The notes: generated from the letters alone by a model not told the origin. Shown: positions 44,729 through 52,857, numbered from the stretch's first letter. The stretch: 64,000 nucleotides of DNA from CADEDH01 sp965263455 (GCA_965263455.1 CBDHHN010000001.1:496001-560000); one strand, 5' to 3'. Translations and numbers: made by a program.

Positions 44729-45319
44729 TCAGCCGTCCTCGCCCGGGGTCAGCTCACCGTCGAGCACACGGTGCGCGATCTTCTTCATCGACGTCCGGTT
44801 GGACATGGCGGTGCGCTGAAGGAAGCGGAAGGCGTCCTGTTCCCGGAGGCCGAACTCGTCCTGGAGCTTGCCCTTGGCCCGATCCAGGATCTTGCGGGTT
44901 TCGAGCCGGTCCGAGAGCGACTCGGCCTCGGAGGCGATCACGTCGTACTCCCGGAACCGGGCCACCGCCAGTTCGATGGCGGGCACCAGTTCCTCGGACT
45001 TGAACGGCTTGACCAGATAGGCCATCGCTCCGGCGTCACGGGCCTGTTCCACCAGGTCGCGCTGGGAGAAGGCGGTGAGGATCACCACCGCCGCCAACCG
45101 GTCGCCCATGATCTCGCGGGCCGCGGTCAGTCCGTCGACACCGGGCATCATGACGTCGAGGACCACCACGTCGGCGTCGGTCGAACGAACCAGTTCCACC
45201 GCCTCGGCCCCGTCCGAGGCCTCACCGACCACCTCGTAGCCGGCGTCGCGCAGACTCTCGACCAGGTCGAGCCGGATGAGGGCCTCGTCCTCGGCCACCA
45301 CCACCGTGGGCGCGGTCAC
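44729..45319 (-). CDS. pdtaR: ANTAR-domain response regulator (PdtaR-like)
   Basis: A 196-residue regulator that binds RNA rather than DNA. Receiver domain: VVVAEDEALIRLDLVESL, phosphoacceptor Asp in VVVLDVMMPGVDG, ILTAFSQRDLV, and Lys in YLVKPFKSEEL. C-terminal ANTAR helices: RKILDRAKGKLQDEFGL and EQDAFRFLQRTAMSNRTSMK. ANTAR proteins act by antitermination on paired hairpins. PdtaR is near polA-rpsA in Mycobacterium too, supporting orthology. GTG 45319 overlaps the stop of the upstream coiled-coil gene (GTGA). The kinase PdtaS is not in the window. Confidence 0.93.
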   Translation of the reverse strand: MTAPTVVVAEDEALIRLDLVESLRDAGYEVVGEASDGAEAVELVRSTDADVVVLDVMMPGVDGLTAAREIMGDRLAAVVILTAFSQRDLVEQARDAGAMAYLVKPFKSEELVPAIELAVARFREYDVIASEAESLSDRLETRKILDRAKGKLQDEFGLREQDAFRFLQRTAMSNRTSMKKIAHRVLDGELTPGEDG

Positions 45320-45609
45320 GACGCCGCCCGGGTCAGTTCGTCGAGCAGGTCGTCCTGCCGCTTCTCCAGCTGTACCAATCGCTTCACCGTGGCCTCCCGA
45401 TCCTTGCGCATCCCGTCCACCGTCTTCGCCGCCTCCCGATGCTCCCGTGCCGCCAGCGGGGTCTCCGACACCAGGGATCGCAACCGGGCATCCTCCGCTT
45501 CGTCCACGAAGTGCTGGAGCTGCTCGTCGATCACCCGCAACTCGTCGCGCAGGGTCACCAGTTCCTGGGACAGGGTGCGAAGCTTCCGTTCGATCTTGAC
45601 TCGGGACAT
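45316..45609 (-). CDS. small coiled-coil protein coupled to pdtaR
   Basis: A 97-residue, highly charged, predicted all-helical protein from ATG 45609 (MSRVKIERKLRTLSQEL). Heptad-like spacing of Leu/Val runs through most of the length (ELRVIDEQLQHFVDEAEDA; ATVKRLVQLEKRQDDLLDEL), implying a coiled coil. No TM or catalytic motif. The stop overlaps the pdtaR start (GTGA), so the two are translationally coupled. Function unknown; it may partner the regulator or simply be conserved beside it. Confidence 0.8.
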   Translation of the reverse strand: MSRVKIERKLRTLSQELVTLRDELRVIDEQLQHFVDEAEDARLRSLVSETPLAAREHREAAKTVDGMRKDREATVKRLVQLEKRQDDLLDELTRAAS

Positions 45610-45751
45610 GGCACGGAGGGGGTGGTAGGGCCGGCGGCGTACCGGGCGGCTGGTCGGACGGGCCCGACAGGCGATCCGGGCCGAGTTCCCGGTGGGGCCC
45701 GATCGGGGCCCGAGACGGGTACTGCCGGTCCTGACGGGTATAGCGACGATG

Positions 45752-45834
45752 TGCCCGGGGTGGGATTCGAACCCACACGCCCTCTCGGACAGCGGATTTT
45801 GAGTCCGCCGCGTCTGCCGTTCCGCCACCCGGGC
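45752..45834 (-). tRNA. tRNA-Leu (anticodon CAA)
   Basis: Class II cloverleaf on the minus strand: acceptor GCCCGGG/CCCGGGC with discriminator A at 45752, anticodon stem GCGGA/TCCGC with loop CTCAAAA (anticodon CAA, reads UUG), variable arm GTCCGAGAGGGC, T arm with GGTTCGAATCC. CCA is not encoded. Confidence 0.97.
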
Positions 45835-45967
45835 GTGGCAGTAGAGCGTACCGCCTGGACAGAGCGGCCAGCGGGATGTTCACCGAGCTGCGGTTCAGGA
45901 AGGCGTATCGGCCCGTAACACGCCCGACTCGAAAAACGTGAAACCTTCTGGAGGAGGGGTGGGTCAG

Positions 45968-47173
45968 ATGATCGTGACCTCGGTGATGATTGCGTTTACG
46001 TTCCCCGGCCAGGGCTCCCAGTCCCCCGGGATGGGTGAGGCCTGGACCGACCATCCGTCATGGGAGTTGGTGGGCGAGGCCTCGGATGCCTCCGGCCGCG
46101 ACGTCGAACACCTCCTGCTCCGGGCCGACGCCGAGGAGTTGCGCCAGACCCGCAACTCCCAGCTCGCCACGTTCGTGACCAGCATGGTGGTGCTCGACGC
46201 GGTGGAACGGACCGGCGTCGAGCCGGCCTTCCACGCCGGCCACAGCCTGGGCGAGTACTCCGCCCTGACCGCCTCCGGGACCCTGAGCTTCGCCGACGGC
46301 GTGCGGCTGGTGACCGAGCGGGGCAACGCCATGCAGGCGGCGGCCGACACCCAGACCGGGACCATGGCCGCCGTGCTCGGCCTCGACGACGACAAGGTCG
46401 ACCTGGCCTGCCGCCGCATCGACGGCGAGGTGTGGGTGGCCAACTACAACGCCCCGGGCCAGGTCGTCATCGCCGGCGACCCCGAGGCCCTCGCCGCTGC
46501 CGGTGACGCGGCCAAGGAACTGGGGGCGAAGCGGGTCATGCCGATCAAGGTCGGCGGCGCCTTCCACACCCCGTTCATGTCCCCGGCCCGCGACCGGCTG
46601 CGCAAGGCCCTGGCCGACGTCGAACTCCGGAACCCCAACCGACCCGTGTTCGCCAACGTCGACGCCACCACCCACGCCGAGGGCGAGTCCTGGGCCGGCC
46701 TGCTGGGAGCCCAGCTCACCTCGCCCGTCCTGTGGCGTCAGACCCTTCACGCCCTGGCCGACGCCGGCACCACGGTCTTCCTCGAACTCGGCCCCGGCAC
46801 GGTGCTGACGGGCATGGCCAAGCGCACGGCCAAGGGGGCCAAGGCGCTCAGTGTGTCGACACCGACCGAGGTCGACGCCCTTCTGGAGACCCTGTCCCAC
46901 GGCGCCGACAGTGGCCCGGCCCACGAAGGTGAGCGTCTCTACGCCGTCGAGCGCCTGGTGGTCAGCCCGGCCACCGGCGTCTTCGAACCCGAGACCTCCC
47001 TCGCCACCGACGATCGGGTGGAGCGGGGGCAGGTCATCGGCCGGGTGGGCCGGACCGAGGTCCGGTCGGCCTTCGCCGGGTCCCTGCAGGGCATGCTGGC
47101 CCTGTCGGGTGAGCGGGTGACCACCTCCCAGCCGTTGGCCTGGCTCCGCGCCGCTACGGTGGTCGCGGTATGA
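45968..47173 (+). CDS. fabD: malonyl-CoA:ACP transacylase with C-terminal biotinyl/lipoyl-like domain
   Basis: Loads malonate onto acyl carrier protein. 401 residues from ATG 45968 (GGAGGAGGGG 8 nt upstream). Canonical part (1-310): FTFPGQGSQSPGM, active Ser93 in GHSLGEYSAL, catalytic His200 in GGAFHTPFM, and LELGPGTVLTGM. Standard FabD ends near 310. The extra ~80 residues form a compact beta-rich unit (about 328-395): LVVSPATGVFEP, DDRVERGQVIGRV, RSAFAGSLQGMLALSGERV, SQPLAWL. This follows biotinyl/lipoyl or HlyD-type hybrid motif spacing but lacks the EAMKM hairpin and its modifiable lysine. First gene of the fab operon; overlaps fabH by ATGA. Confidence 0.93.
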   Translation: MIVTSVMIAFTFPGQGSQSPGMGEAWTDHPSWELVGEASDASGRDVEHLLLRADAEELRQTRNSQLATFVTSMVVLDAVERTGVEPAFHAGHSLGEYSALTASGTLSFADGVRLVTERGNAMQAAADTQTGTMAAVLGLDDDKVDLACRRIDGEVWVANYNAPGQVVIAGDPEALAAAGDAAKELGAKRVMPIKVGGAFHTPFMSPARDRLRKALADVELRNPNRPVFANVDATTHAEGESWAGLLGAQLTSPVLWRQTLHALADAGTTVFLELGPGTVLTGMAKRTAKGAKALSVSTPTEVDALLETLSHGADSGPAHEGERLYAVERLVVSPATGVFEPETSLATDDRVERGQVIGRVGRTEVRSAFAGSLQGMLALSGERVTTSQPLAWLRAATVVAV

Positions 47174-48108
47174 GCGGTCCCTGGGGTTTGAAGCTGACGG
47201 GTATCGGTTCCGCCCTTCCCGACAAGGTCCTGACCAACGCCGACCTGACGGCGTGGATGGACACCACCGACGACTGGATCCGGGAACGGACCGGCATCGG
47301 CGAGCGTCGCATCGGCGGCTCGACCTCGGGTCTGGCCACGCAGGCGGCCCAGCGGGCCCTCGACGACGCCGGGCTGGAGCCCGACGCCATCGAACAGGTC
47401 ATCCTGGCCACCACCAGCCCCGACCACATCTGCCCGGGCACGGCCCCGGCCGTGGCCCGGGAGCTCGGCCTGACCTGCGGCGCCTACGATCTCCAGGCTG
47501 CCTGCTCCGGTTGGGTCTACAGCCTGATCATGGCCAACGGCCTGCTCCTGCAGGGCATGGACCGCATCCTGGTCATCGGAGCCGAGTCCCTCGACCGGAT
47601 CACCGACTACCACGATCGGGGCACCGGGATCCTCTTCGGCAACGGGGCGGGCGCCGCCGTGGTCGAGCGGGACGAGACCGGAGCCGGCCAGTTGCTCGGG
47701 TGGGACATGGGCTCCAACGGGAACTACGTCCACATCCTCTATGCCGATCACGGCGACACCTTGAACATGGACGGCAAGGAGGTCTTCCGCCAGGCCGTCA
47801 GCGTCATCCAGACCACGTGCAAGGCGACCATGGCCCAGGCCGGGGTCACGGCCGACGACATCGACCTGATCATCCCCCACCAGGCCAACATCCGCATCGT
47901 GGAGTCGGCCTGGAAGAAGCTCGGGTTCGACATGGACCGCACCGCAATGGTGCTCGAGCGGACCGGCAACACGTCGGCCGCCTCCATCCCTCTGGCCCTC
48001 GACGACGCCCGGGCCAACGGCCGGATCAACCCCGGCGACCTCGTGCTGTTCTGCGGTTTCGGGGCCGGTATGACCTGGGCCAGCGCCCTGGTCCGGTGGG
48101 CCGAGTAA
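47170..48108 (+). CDS. fabH: beta-ketoacyl-ACP synthase III
   Basis: Starts fatty-acid chains by condensing acyl-CoA with malonyl-ACP. 312 residues. The Cys-His-Asn triad is visible: Cys112 in QAACSGWVYSL, His237 in IPHQANIRI, Asn267 in ERTGNTSAASIP. Other conserved parts: DDWIRERTGIGERR and FGNGAGAAVVER. The start overlaps fabD's stop by ATGA. Actinobacterial FabH enzymes often prefer branched starters; the primer preference cannot be read here. Confidence 0.97.
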   Translation: MSGPWGLKLTGIGSALPDKVLTNADLTAWMDTTDDWIRERTGIGERRIGGSTSGLATQAAQRALDDAGLEPDAIEQVILATTSPDHICPGTAPAVARELGLTCGAYDLQAACSGWVYSLIMANGLLLQGMDRILVIGAESLDRITDYHDRGTGILFGNGAGAAVVERDETGAGQLLGWDMGSNGNYVHILYADHGDTLNMDGKEVFRQAVSVIQTTCKATMAQAGVTADDIDLIIPHQANIRIVESAWKKLGFDMDRTAMVLERTGNTSAASIPLALDDARANGRINPGDLVLFCGFGAGMTWASALVRWAE

Positions 48109-48118
48109 CCCCCAGGCC

Positions 48119-48844
48119 ATGACCGAGTCCAACGACATCGAGCGAGTGGCCTTCGTGACCGGCGGAAGCCGAGGCATCGGCCTGGCATGCGCCCGGCGGC
48201 TGGCGGCGACCGGGCACCGGGTGGCCGTGGGTTCGAGATCGAAGCCGGAACACCTCGACGACGGCCTGCTGTGGGTCGAGTGCGACGTGACCGACGACGG
48301 TTCGGTCGACGGCGCCTTCAGCACGGTCGAGGCCGACCTGGGTCCGGCCCACATCGTGGTGGCCAACGCCGGTATCACCCGGGACACGTTGCTGCTCAGA
48401 ATGGGGACCGACGATTTCACCTCGGTTCTCGACGCCAACCTGACCGGGGTGTTCCGAGTGGCCAAGCGCTCCATACGACCGATGATGAAGGCCCGCTGGG
48501 GCCGCCTGATCCTGATGTCCTCCGTCGTGGGTTCGCTGGGTCAGGCCGGGCAGGCCAACTACGCGGCCTCCAAGGCCGGTCTGGTCGGCCTCGGCCGCTC
48601 CCTGGCCCGTGAGTTCGCCTCCCGGGGCATCACCGTCAACCTGGTCGCCCCCGGCCCCATCGAGACCGACATGCTGGCCGCCCTGACCGACGATCAGCAG
48701 GCGGCCATGACCGAACTCGTCCCCCTGGGACGCACCGGCCGGGCCGAGGAGGTGGCGGCCGCCGTGGCCTTCCTGGCCTCGGAGGACGCCGGATACATCA
48801 CCGGCGCCACCATTCCCGTGGACGGGGGTCTGGGCATGGGCTGA
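48119..48844 (+). CDS. fabG: 3-oxoacyl-ACP reductase
   Basis: NADPH-dependent reductase of the elongation cycle. 241 residues of classical short-chain dehydrogenase fold: cofactor loop TGGSRGIGLACARRL (14-28), VANAGIT, catalytic Ser135, Tyr148 and Lys152 (MSSVVGSLGQAGQANYAAS), and the ending GYITGATIPVDGGLGMG typical of FabG. 10 nt after fabH; same operon. Confidence 0.95.
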   Translation: MTESNDIERVAFVTGGSRGIGLACARRLAATGHRVAVGSRSKPEHLDDGLLWVECDVTDDGSVDGAFSTVEADLGPAHIVVANAGITRDTLLLRMGTDDFTSVLDANLTGVFRVAKRSIRPMMKARWGRLILMSSVVGSLGQAGQANYAASKAGLVGLGRSLAREFASRGITVNLVAPGPIETDMLAALTDDQQAAMTELVPLGRTGRAEEVAAAVAFLASEDAGYITGATIPVDGGLGMG

Positions 48845-48936
48845 CGCCCGTCCCCACCGCCGAAGCCGACGACGACCGTTACATTGTTCCATCCGGCCGA
48901 ACCGGTCCGGATCACTGACTCGCAGGAGGATCCAAC

Positions 48937-49179
48937 GTGAGTGATGACAAGTTCCCCGCCTTCCAGAAGTGTGCCGTCGAGGTGCTCTCGGTCTCCGAGG
49001 ACCAGGTGACCAAGGAGGCCCGCTTCGCCGAGGACCTCGACGCCGACAGCCTCGATCTCGTCGAGCTGGTCATGGCCCTCGAAGAGGAGTTCGACGTCTC
49101 GGTCGAGGAGGAGGAGCTCGAGGGCATCGAGACCGTGGGCCAGGCGTACGACCTGGTCATGGGCAAGGTCAACAGCTGA
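48937..49179 (+). CDS. acpP: acyl carrier protein
   Basis: An 80-residue acidic four-helix carrier. GTG 48937 follows AGGAGGA. The phosphopantetheine attachment is Ser38 in DLDADSLDLVELVMALEE. Its stop and the fabF start overlap (TGATG). The 92-nt gap after fabG holds no further gene. Confidence 0.98.
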   Translation: MSDDKFPAFQKCAVEVLSVSEDQVTKEARFAEDLDADSLDLVELVMALEEEFDVSVEEEELEGIETVGQAYDLVMGKVNS

Positions 49180-50369
49180 TGACGGCGCCGTCCGATCGGC
49201 CCATCGTCGCCGTCACCGGTCTCGGCGTCGTCGCCCCCTGTGGCATCGGCGTCGAGGCGTTCTGGGCCGGCCTCCATGACGCCCCCGAGGACGGCGACCG
49301 GCGCTCGATCCCGGACTGGGATCCGGCGCCCTGGTTCGACAATCCGAAAGAGGCCCGCCGGGCCGACCCGTTCACCCAGTACGCCCTGGCGGCGGCAGCC
49401 GAGGCCCTCGAACAGTCCGGCTCGTTCGAGACCGACCCCGGCCGGATCGGGGTGATGATCGGCACCGGCATCGGCGGTATCGGCACCAACGAGGAGCAGA
49501 TCGTCATCCGCCACACGAAGGGAGACCGGCGGGTGTCGCCGTTCCTGGTGCCGATGATGATGCCCAACGCGGCGGCCGCTGCGGTGTCGATGCGCCACGG
49601 GTTCCAGGGCCCGTGCGAAACCACCGTCACGGCGTGCGCCGCCGGTACCCACTCGGTGGTCAACGCGGCCCGGCTCATCTCGTCCGGCGTCTGTGACGTC
49701 GTGCTGGCCGGGGGCTCCGAGGCGCCCCAGACTCCGACCTCGATGGCCGGCTTCGGCAACATGACGGCGTTGTCCCGCAGTGGCGTCTCGATGCCCTTCG
49801 ACGAGCGCCGGGACGGCTTCGTCATGGGCGAGGGGGCGGCCGTGCTCGTGCTGGAGCGCCTCGACGTGGCCCAGGCCCGCGGCGCCACCGTGCTCGGGCT
49901 CATCCTGGGCGGCGCCTCGACCGCCGACGCCCACCACATCACCGCCCCCTCCCCCGGCGGCCATGGGGCGGTCCGCTGCATGGAGTTGGCCATCGCCGAC
50001 GCCGGGCTGAGCGCCGCCGACATCACCCACGTCAACGCCCACGGCACCTCGACGCCCCTCAACGACGCGGCCGAGGCCGAGGCCCTGGCCAAGGTCTTCG
50101 GGGCCCCGGGACCGGTGGTGACCTCGACCAAGGGCGTCACCGGGCACGCGCTCGGCGCCGCCGGCGCCATCGAGGCGACGGCCGTGCTGTTGGCCATGGA
50201 GCACCGTTCGGTGCCGCCCACGGTCGGCTACCGACAACCGGACCCGGAGTTGCCCGAGATCGACCTGGTCGTGGGCCAGGCCCGGGACTGGGAGCCGGGC
50301 CCGTCGCTGTCGAACAGCTTCGGCTTCGGCGGCCACAACGGCACCGTCGTCATCGCCCCCGCCCCGTAG
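49179..50369 (+). CDS. fabF: beta-ketoacyl-ACP synthase II
   Basis: Chain-elongating condensing enzyme. 396 residues from ATG 49179, overlapping the acpP stop. Catalytic Cys153 in VTACAAGTHSV, His in NAHGTSTPLND and GHALGAAGAIE, and the C-terminal SNSFGFGGHNGTVV. Last gene of fabDHG-acpP-fabF; an enoyl reductase gene is not in the window and fabZ is on the opposite strand just beyond. Confidence 0.97.
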   Translation: MTAPSDRPIVAVTGLGVVAPCGIGVEAFWAGLHDAPEDGDRRSIPDWDPAPWFDNPKEARRADPFTQYALAAAAEALEQSGSFETDPGRIGVMIGTGIGGIGTNEEQIVIRHTKGDRRVSPFLVPMMMPNAAAAAVSMRHGFQGPCETTVTACAAGTHSVVNAARLISSGVCDVVLAGGSEAPQTPTSMAGFGNMTALSRSGVSMPFDERRDGFVMGEGAAVLVLERLDVAQARGATVLGLILGGASTADAHHITAPSPGGHGAVRCMELAIADAGLSAADITHVNAHGTSTPLNDAAEAEALAKVFGAPGPVVTSTKGVTGHALGAAGAIEATAVLLAMEHRSVPPTVGYRQPDPELPEIDLVVGQARDWEPGPSLSNSFGFGGHNGTVVIAPAP

Positions 50370-50385
50370 GGACCGGACCGGGTTT

Positions 50386-50409
50386 CCGGCCCCCCGGTGT
50401 GGGGGCCGG
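50386..50409. terminator. bidirectional hairpin between fabF and fabZ
   Basis: CCGGCCCCC-CGGTGT-GGGGGCCGG, a 9-bp perfect stem located 17 nt after fabF and 10 nt after fabZ (convergent). Without T-run. Confidence 0.6.
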
Positions 50410-50418
50410 CTCGGCCCC

Positions 50419-50871
50419 TCAGGGGTCGACGACGACGAACATCAGATCGACCTGGGCCGCCGTCTCACCGTCGACCGAGGCCACGCCGTGGCCCTTGCCC
50501 GCGCGCGAGCCGAGACGGCTCATCTGGACCTCGAGGTCGAGGGTCTCGCCCGGGACCACCTGGCGCCGGAACTTGACCTTGTCGGCCCCGCCGAACAGGG
50601 GCAGCTTGTTCTCGTAGCGTTCGTCGGCCAGCAGGGCGCAGGCCCCGAGCTGAGCCAGGGCCTCGATCATGAGCACACCGGGCACCGTCGGGCGCCCGGG
50701 GAAATGGCCGGGGAAGAACCACTCGTCCCCGGAGAGTCGCCACCGGCCGCGGACCCGGTCACCCGGGACGAGTTCGACGAGGTCATCGACGAACAGGAAC
50801 GGCGGTCGGTGGGGTAGCAACGACATCGGAGCCGGGGGCGTGCCCTCGGCTCCGATGTTCGCGTCGGTCAT
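50419..50871 (-). CDS. fabZ: 3-hydroxyacyl-ACP dehydratase (FabZ-type hotdog)
   Basis: A 150-residue hotdog-fold dehydratase. Conserved LLPHRPPFLFVD, catalytic His56 in FFPGHFPGRPTVPG and Glu70 in VLMIEALAQLGA, and KVKFRRQVVPGETL. Completes the elongation cycle with the facing fab operon. On the minus strand downstream of the HU gene (25 nt), so it is probably transcribed with HU. Confidence 0.95.
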   Translation of the reverse strand: MTDANIGAEGTPPAPMSLLPHRPPFLFVDDLVELVPGDRVRGRWRLSGDEWFFPGHFPGRPTVPGVLMIEALAQLGACALLADERYENKLPLFGGADKVKFRRQVVPGETLDLEVQMSRLGSRAGKGHGVASVDGETAAQVDLMFVVVDP

Positions 50872-50896
50872 GGGTTGTCGTCCCGGGTCCGGGTCG

Positions 50897-51193
50897 TCAG
50901 CTCGGCGGCGCCTCGGTGCCCCGGGCGTAGGCCTTGAGCTTGTTGCCGGCCGTCACCTTGACGGCATTCGACGCCGGGATGGTGATGGGCTCCCCGGTCT
51001 GGGGGTTGAAGCCCTTCCGGGCCTTGCGCTCCACCTGCTCGAAGGACACGAAGCCGGGGATGGTCACCTTCTCATCGCCCTTGGCCACGATGTGGGAGAC
51101 CTCGACGAAGAGGCCATCGATGACGGCGCCAACGTCCTTCTTGGACACGCCGGTGCGTTCCGCGATGGCGTCGATCAGTTCCGTCTTGTTCAT
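50897..51193 (-). CDS. hup: HU-family DNA-binding protein
   Basis: A 98-residue nucleoid protein. ATG 51193 has TTAGGAG ideally spaced. Typical HU features: MNKTELIDAIAERTGVSKKD, GDEKVTIPGFVSFEQVERKA, and the DNA-grasping arm RKGFNPQTGEPITIPAS. The C-terminus is short and lacks the Lys/Ala-rich tail of mycobacterial HupB. IHF specificity cannot be excluded but HU is likelier. Confidence 0.96.
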   Translation of the reverse strand: MNKTELIDAIAERTGVSKKDVGAVIDGLFVEVSHIVAKGDEKVTIPGFVSFEQVERKARKGFNPQTGEPITIPASNAVKVTAGNKLKAYARGTEAPPS

Positions 51194-51240
51194 GCGAACT
51201 CCTAACTCTGGCATGCCCGCCAAATCGGCAGACGAGCCAA

Positions 51241-51269
51241 AGTGGAGCCGGATCGAACTACAAAGTCAA
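51241..51269 (-). promoter_or_regulatory. housekeeping-type promoter of the HU gene
   Basis: TTGACT (51264-51269) and TCCACT (51241-51246) on the minus strand, 17 nt apart, 48 nt before the HU start. Unlike many genes here this transcript would have a 5' leader with a ribosome site. Confidence 0.55.
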
Positions 51270-51445
51270 GGATTTCGACCATCTTCGTCGGTCAGATCCC
51301 GCCCCAGCAGTGGCGTCTGGACCCGCCCGACAAATCACAGACCGTGACCGGCGGCACGTCACGAGTCGGCCGACGACCATGTCCGGACGCGGGATCGCCC
51401 CGGGCCGGAGCCCGGGGCGACCGGTCCGTCGGGTCCCGCCCGGGT

Positions 51446-51583
51446 TCAGGCCGCCGCCGGCAGTGGCGCCGTGGGCCGCACCATCAACACCTCGGTCGAG
51501 GTGGCCGGCTTGCGGGGCGCCGTGGCCAGCGCCGCCAGGTGGCGGGCGAAGGCCTCCAGCGCGGGGGTGGTCCGTGTTGCCAT
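51446..51583 (-). CDS. possible small protein, 45 residues
   Basis: ATG 51583 is preceded by a textbook ribosome site (GGAGGGAGACAGAC). The 45-residue product (MATRTTPALEAFARHLAALA...) has an amphipathic Arg/Ala helix and a Pro/Ala-rich end (PTAPLPAAA) with no Cys or TM helix. It lies alone in the 615-nt interval between the HU and hemoglobin genes, read in the same direction. Unrecognised. The ribosome site and lack of overlap support it; the low-complexity composition argues for caution. Confidence 0.4.
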   Translation of the reverse strand: MATRTTPALEAFARHLAALATAPRKPATSTEVLMVRPTAPLPAAA

Positions 51584-51808
51584 GTCTGTCTCCCTCCAGT
51601 GATCGGCCACCCCGGGAGGCGCGGCCGATGTATTGGAGATGAACATGACATGAACTCAGATACGCGAGATCGGGGATATCCCCGTGTCCACCCGGGGTTC
51701 CGGCGCCGCCCGAGCCCACCTGGGAGATGAATGGGAAGTGTACGGACGGCGCCCGCGATGTCGGGGACCGATGCCGGGGGCCCGGGTCGGGGACCGGAGT
51801 CGGGACCG

Positions 51809-52228
51809 TCAGCCGGGCCGGTTGATCATCGCCGTGCTGGCGTGGTCGAAGTACCGGTGGAGCAGGGCCCGGACCTCCTCAGGCGCCCCCGACTCCTCGA
51901 CCGCCGCGGTCATATGGTCCAGCCAGGCGTCACGTTCCCGCTGACCGATCTCGAACGGCGCGTGTCGCATCCGCAACCGGGGATGGCCCCGCTCCTCGCT
52001 GTAGGCTGGAGGGCCACCCCAGTACTGGATGAGGAACCACGCCAGCGTTCGTTTCGACTCGCTCAGGTCCTCGGGATAGCTGGGACGGAGGACGGCATCG
52101 TCGGCCACCCGGGCATAGAACGCCTCGACCAGGTCGAGGAAGAACTCGTGGCCCATGACATCGAAGACGGTGACCGGCTCGGCATTCGAGTCGCCGGCGG
52201 GAGCAGATTCGGGCACAGGGGGCACCAT
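51809..52228 (-). CDS. glbO: group II truncated hemoglobin
   Basis: A 139-residue 2-over-2 globin. Diagnostic stretch: LIQYWGGPPAYSEERG followed by HPRLRMRHAPFEIGQRERDAWL, including the proximal His in RMRH and the distal-pocket Trp in DAWL. Residues 1-18 are extra and unstructured. Group II members bind O2 and NO and protect against nitrosative or oxidative stress. It diverges from a redox-stress sigma factor gene. ATG 52228 follows TAAAAC at 6 nt, so it may be leaderless. Confidence 0.95.
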   Translation of the reverse strand: MVPPVPESAPAGDSNAEPVTVFDVMGHEFFLDLVEAFYARVADDAVLRPSYPEDLSESKRTLAWFLIQYWGGPPAYSEERGHPRLRMRHAPFEIGQRERDAWLDHMTAAVEESGAPEEVRALLHRYFDHASTAMINRPG

Positions 52229-52234
52229 ATGCCA

Positions 52235-52240
52235 GTTTTA
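52235..52240 (-). promoter_or_regulatory. possible -10 element of the hemoglobin gene
   Basis: TAAAAC on the minus strand, 6 nt (TGGCAT) before ATG 52228. The last position departs from TAnnnT, so weaker than the other leaderless promoters. Confidence 0.35.
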
Positions 52241-52261
52241 CGGGGGCGACGCGAGGATGGA

Positions 52262-52287
52262 GGAATGATCGACGACAAGACTCGGTT
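52262..52287 (+). promoter_or_regulatory. SigR/SigH-type autoregulatory promoter
   Basis: GGAAT (52262-52266), 18 nt, then GTT (52285-52287). This is exactly the consensus of the actinobacterial thiol-stress sigma factors (GGAAT-N18-GTT). Transcription would begin about 52294-52297, at or next to the sigma gene ATG. Confidence 0.75.
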
Positions 52288-52296
52288 GCGTGGAGG

Positions 52297-52854
52297 ATGG
52301 TTGCGCTGATGGCCCCGACAACCGACACCCACGCCTCGTTCGAGGAGCACGTCCTGCCCGAGCTGGACATCCTCTACCGCACCGCCTGGTCCCTGACCCG
52401 CTCGGATGCCGAGGCCCAGGACCTGGTCCAGGAGACGCTCCTGCGGGCCTTCCGAGCCATCGAACGCTTCGACGGCCGCCACCCGCGGGCCTGGCTCCTG
52501 ACCATCATGCGGAACGCCAACATCAACCGGGCCCGCAAGAAGAAGCCCGACCTGCTCGACGACCCCGACGTGACCTTCGAGCGCTCGATCCGATTCGCCG
52601 ACACCGACGGGCCGGAGCAACTGGTCATGGAGGGTGAGTTCGACGCCACGGTCGAGGAGGGCTACCGCCGCCTGCCCGAGAAGTTCCGCCAGGTGGTGGA
52701 GCTGGTCGACCTCAACGGCATGTCCTACCAGGACACCGCCGACCTGCTGGAGGTCCCGGTCGGCACCGTCATGAGTCGCCTCCACCGGGCCCGCAAGCGC
52801 ATCCGGGACCATATCGAGGACGTCGGTCTCGACGCCCTGGCCGGGAGCAACTGA
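52297..52854 (+). CDS. sigR: ECF sigma factor, SigR/SigH type
   Basis: A 185-residue two-domain sigma factor. Region 2: LYRTAWSLTRSDAEAQDLVQ, ETLLRAFRAIERFDG, RAWLLTIMRNANINRARKKK. Region 4: LPEKFRQVVELVDLNGMSYQD then TADLLEVPVGTVMSRLHRAR. Two ATGs are possible; ATG 52297 would be leaderless from the adjacent SigR-type promoter, while ATG 52309 is 12 nt from GGAGG. In Streptomyces SigR and Mycobacterium SigH respond to disulfide stress and switch on thioredoxin and mycothiol genes. A zinc anti-sigma gene follows 3 nt downstream. Confidence 0.88.
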   Translation: MVALMAPTTDTHASFEEHVLPELDILYRTAWSLTRSDAEAQDLVQETLLRAFRAIERFDGRHPRAWLLTIMRNANINRARKKKPDLLDDPDVTFERSIRFADTDGPEQLVMEGEFDATVEEGYRRLPEKFRQVVELVDLNGMSYQDTADLLEVPVGTVMSRLHRARKRIRDHIEDVGLDALAGSN

Positions 52855-52857
52855 GCC

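Noticed and set aside
41933..45628. A 1231-codon open frame on plus, antisense to polA and its neighbours
   Set aside because: Its product is Gly/Gln/Val/His-rich shadow sequence created by the GC-biased third codon positions of polA, a well-supported gene; no domain and no ribosome site.
45610..45828. N-terminal extension of the coiled-coil gene through the tRNA-Leu region
   Set aside because: The frame overlaps the tRNA gene and reads like shadow sequence; ATG 45609 gives the conserved-looking protein.
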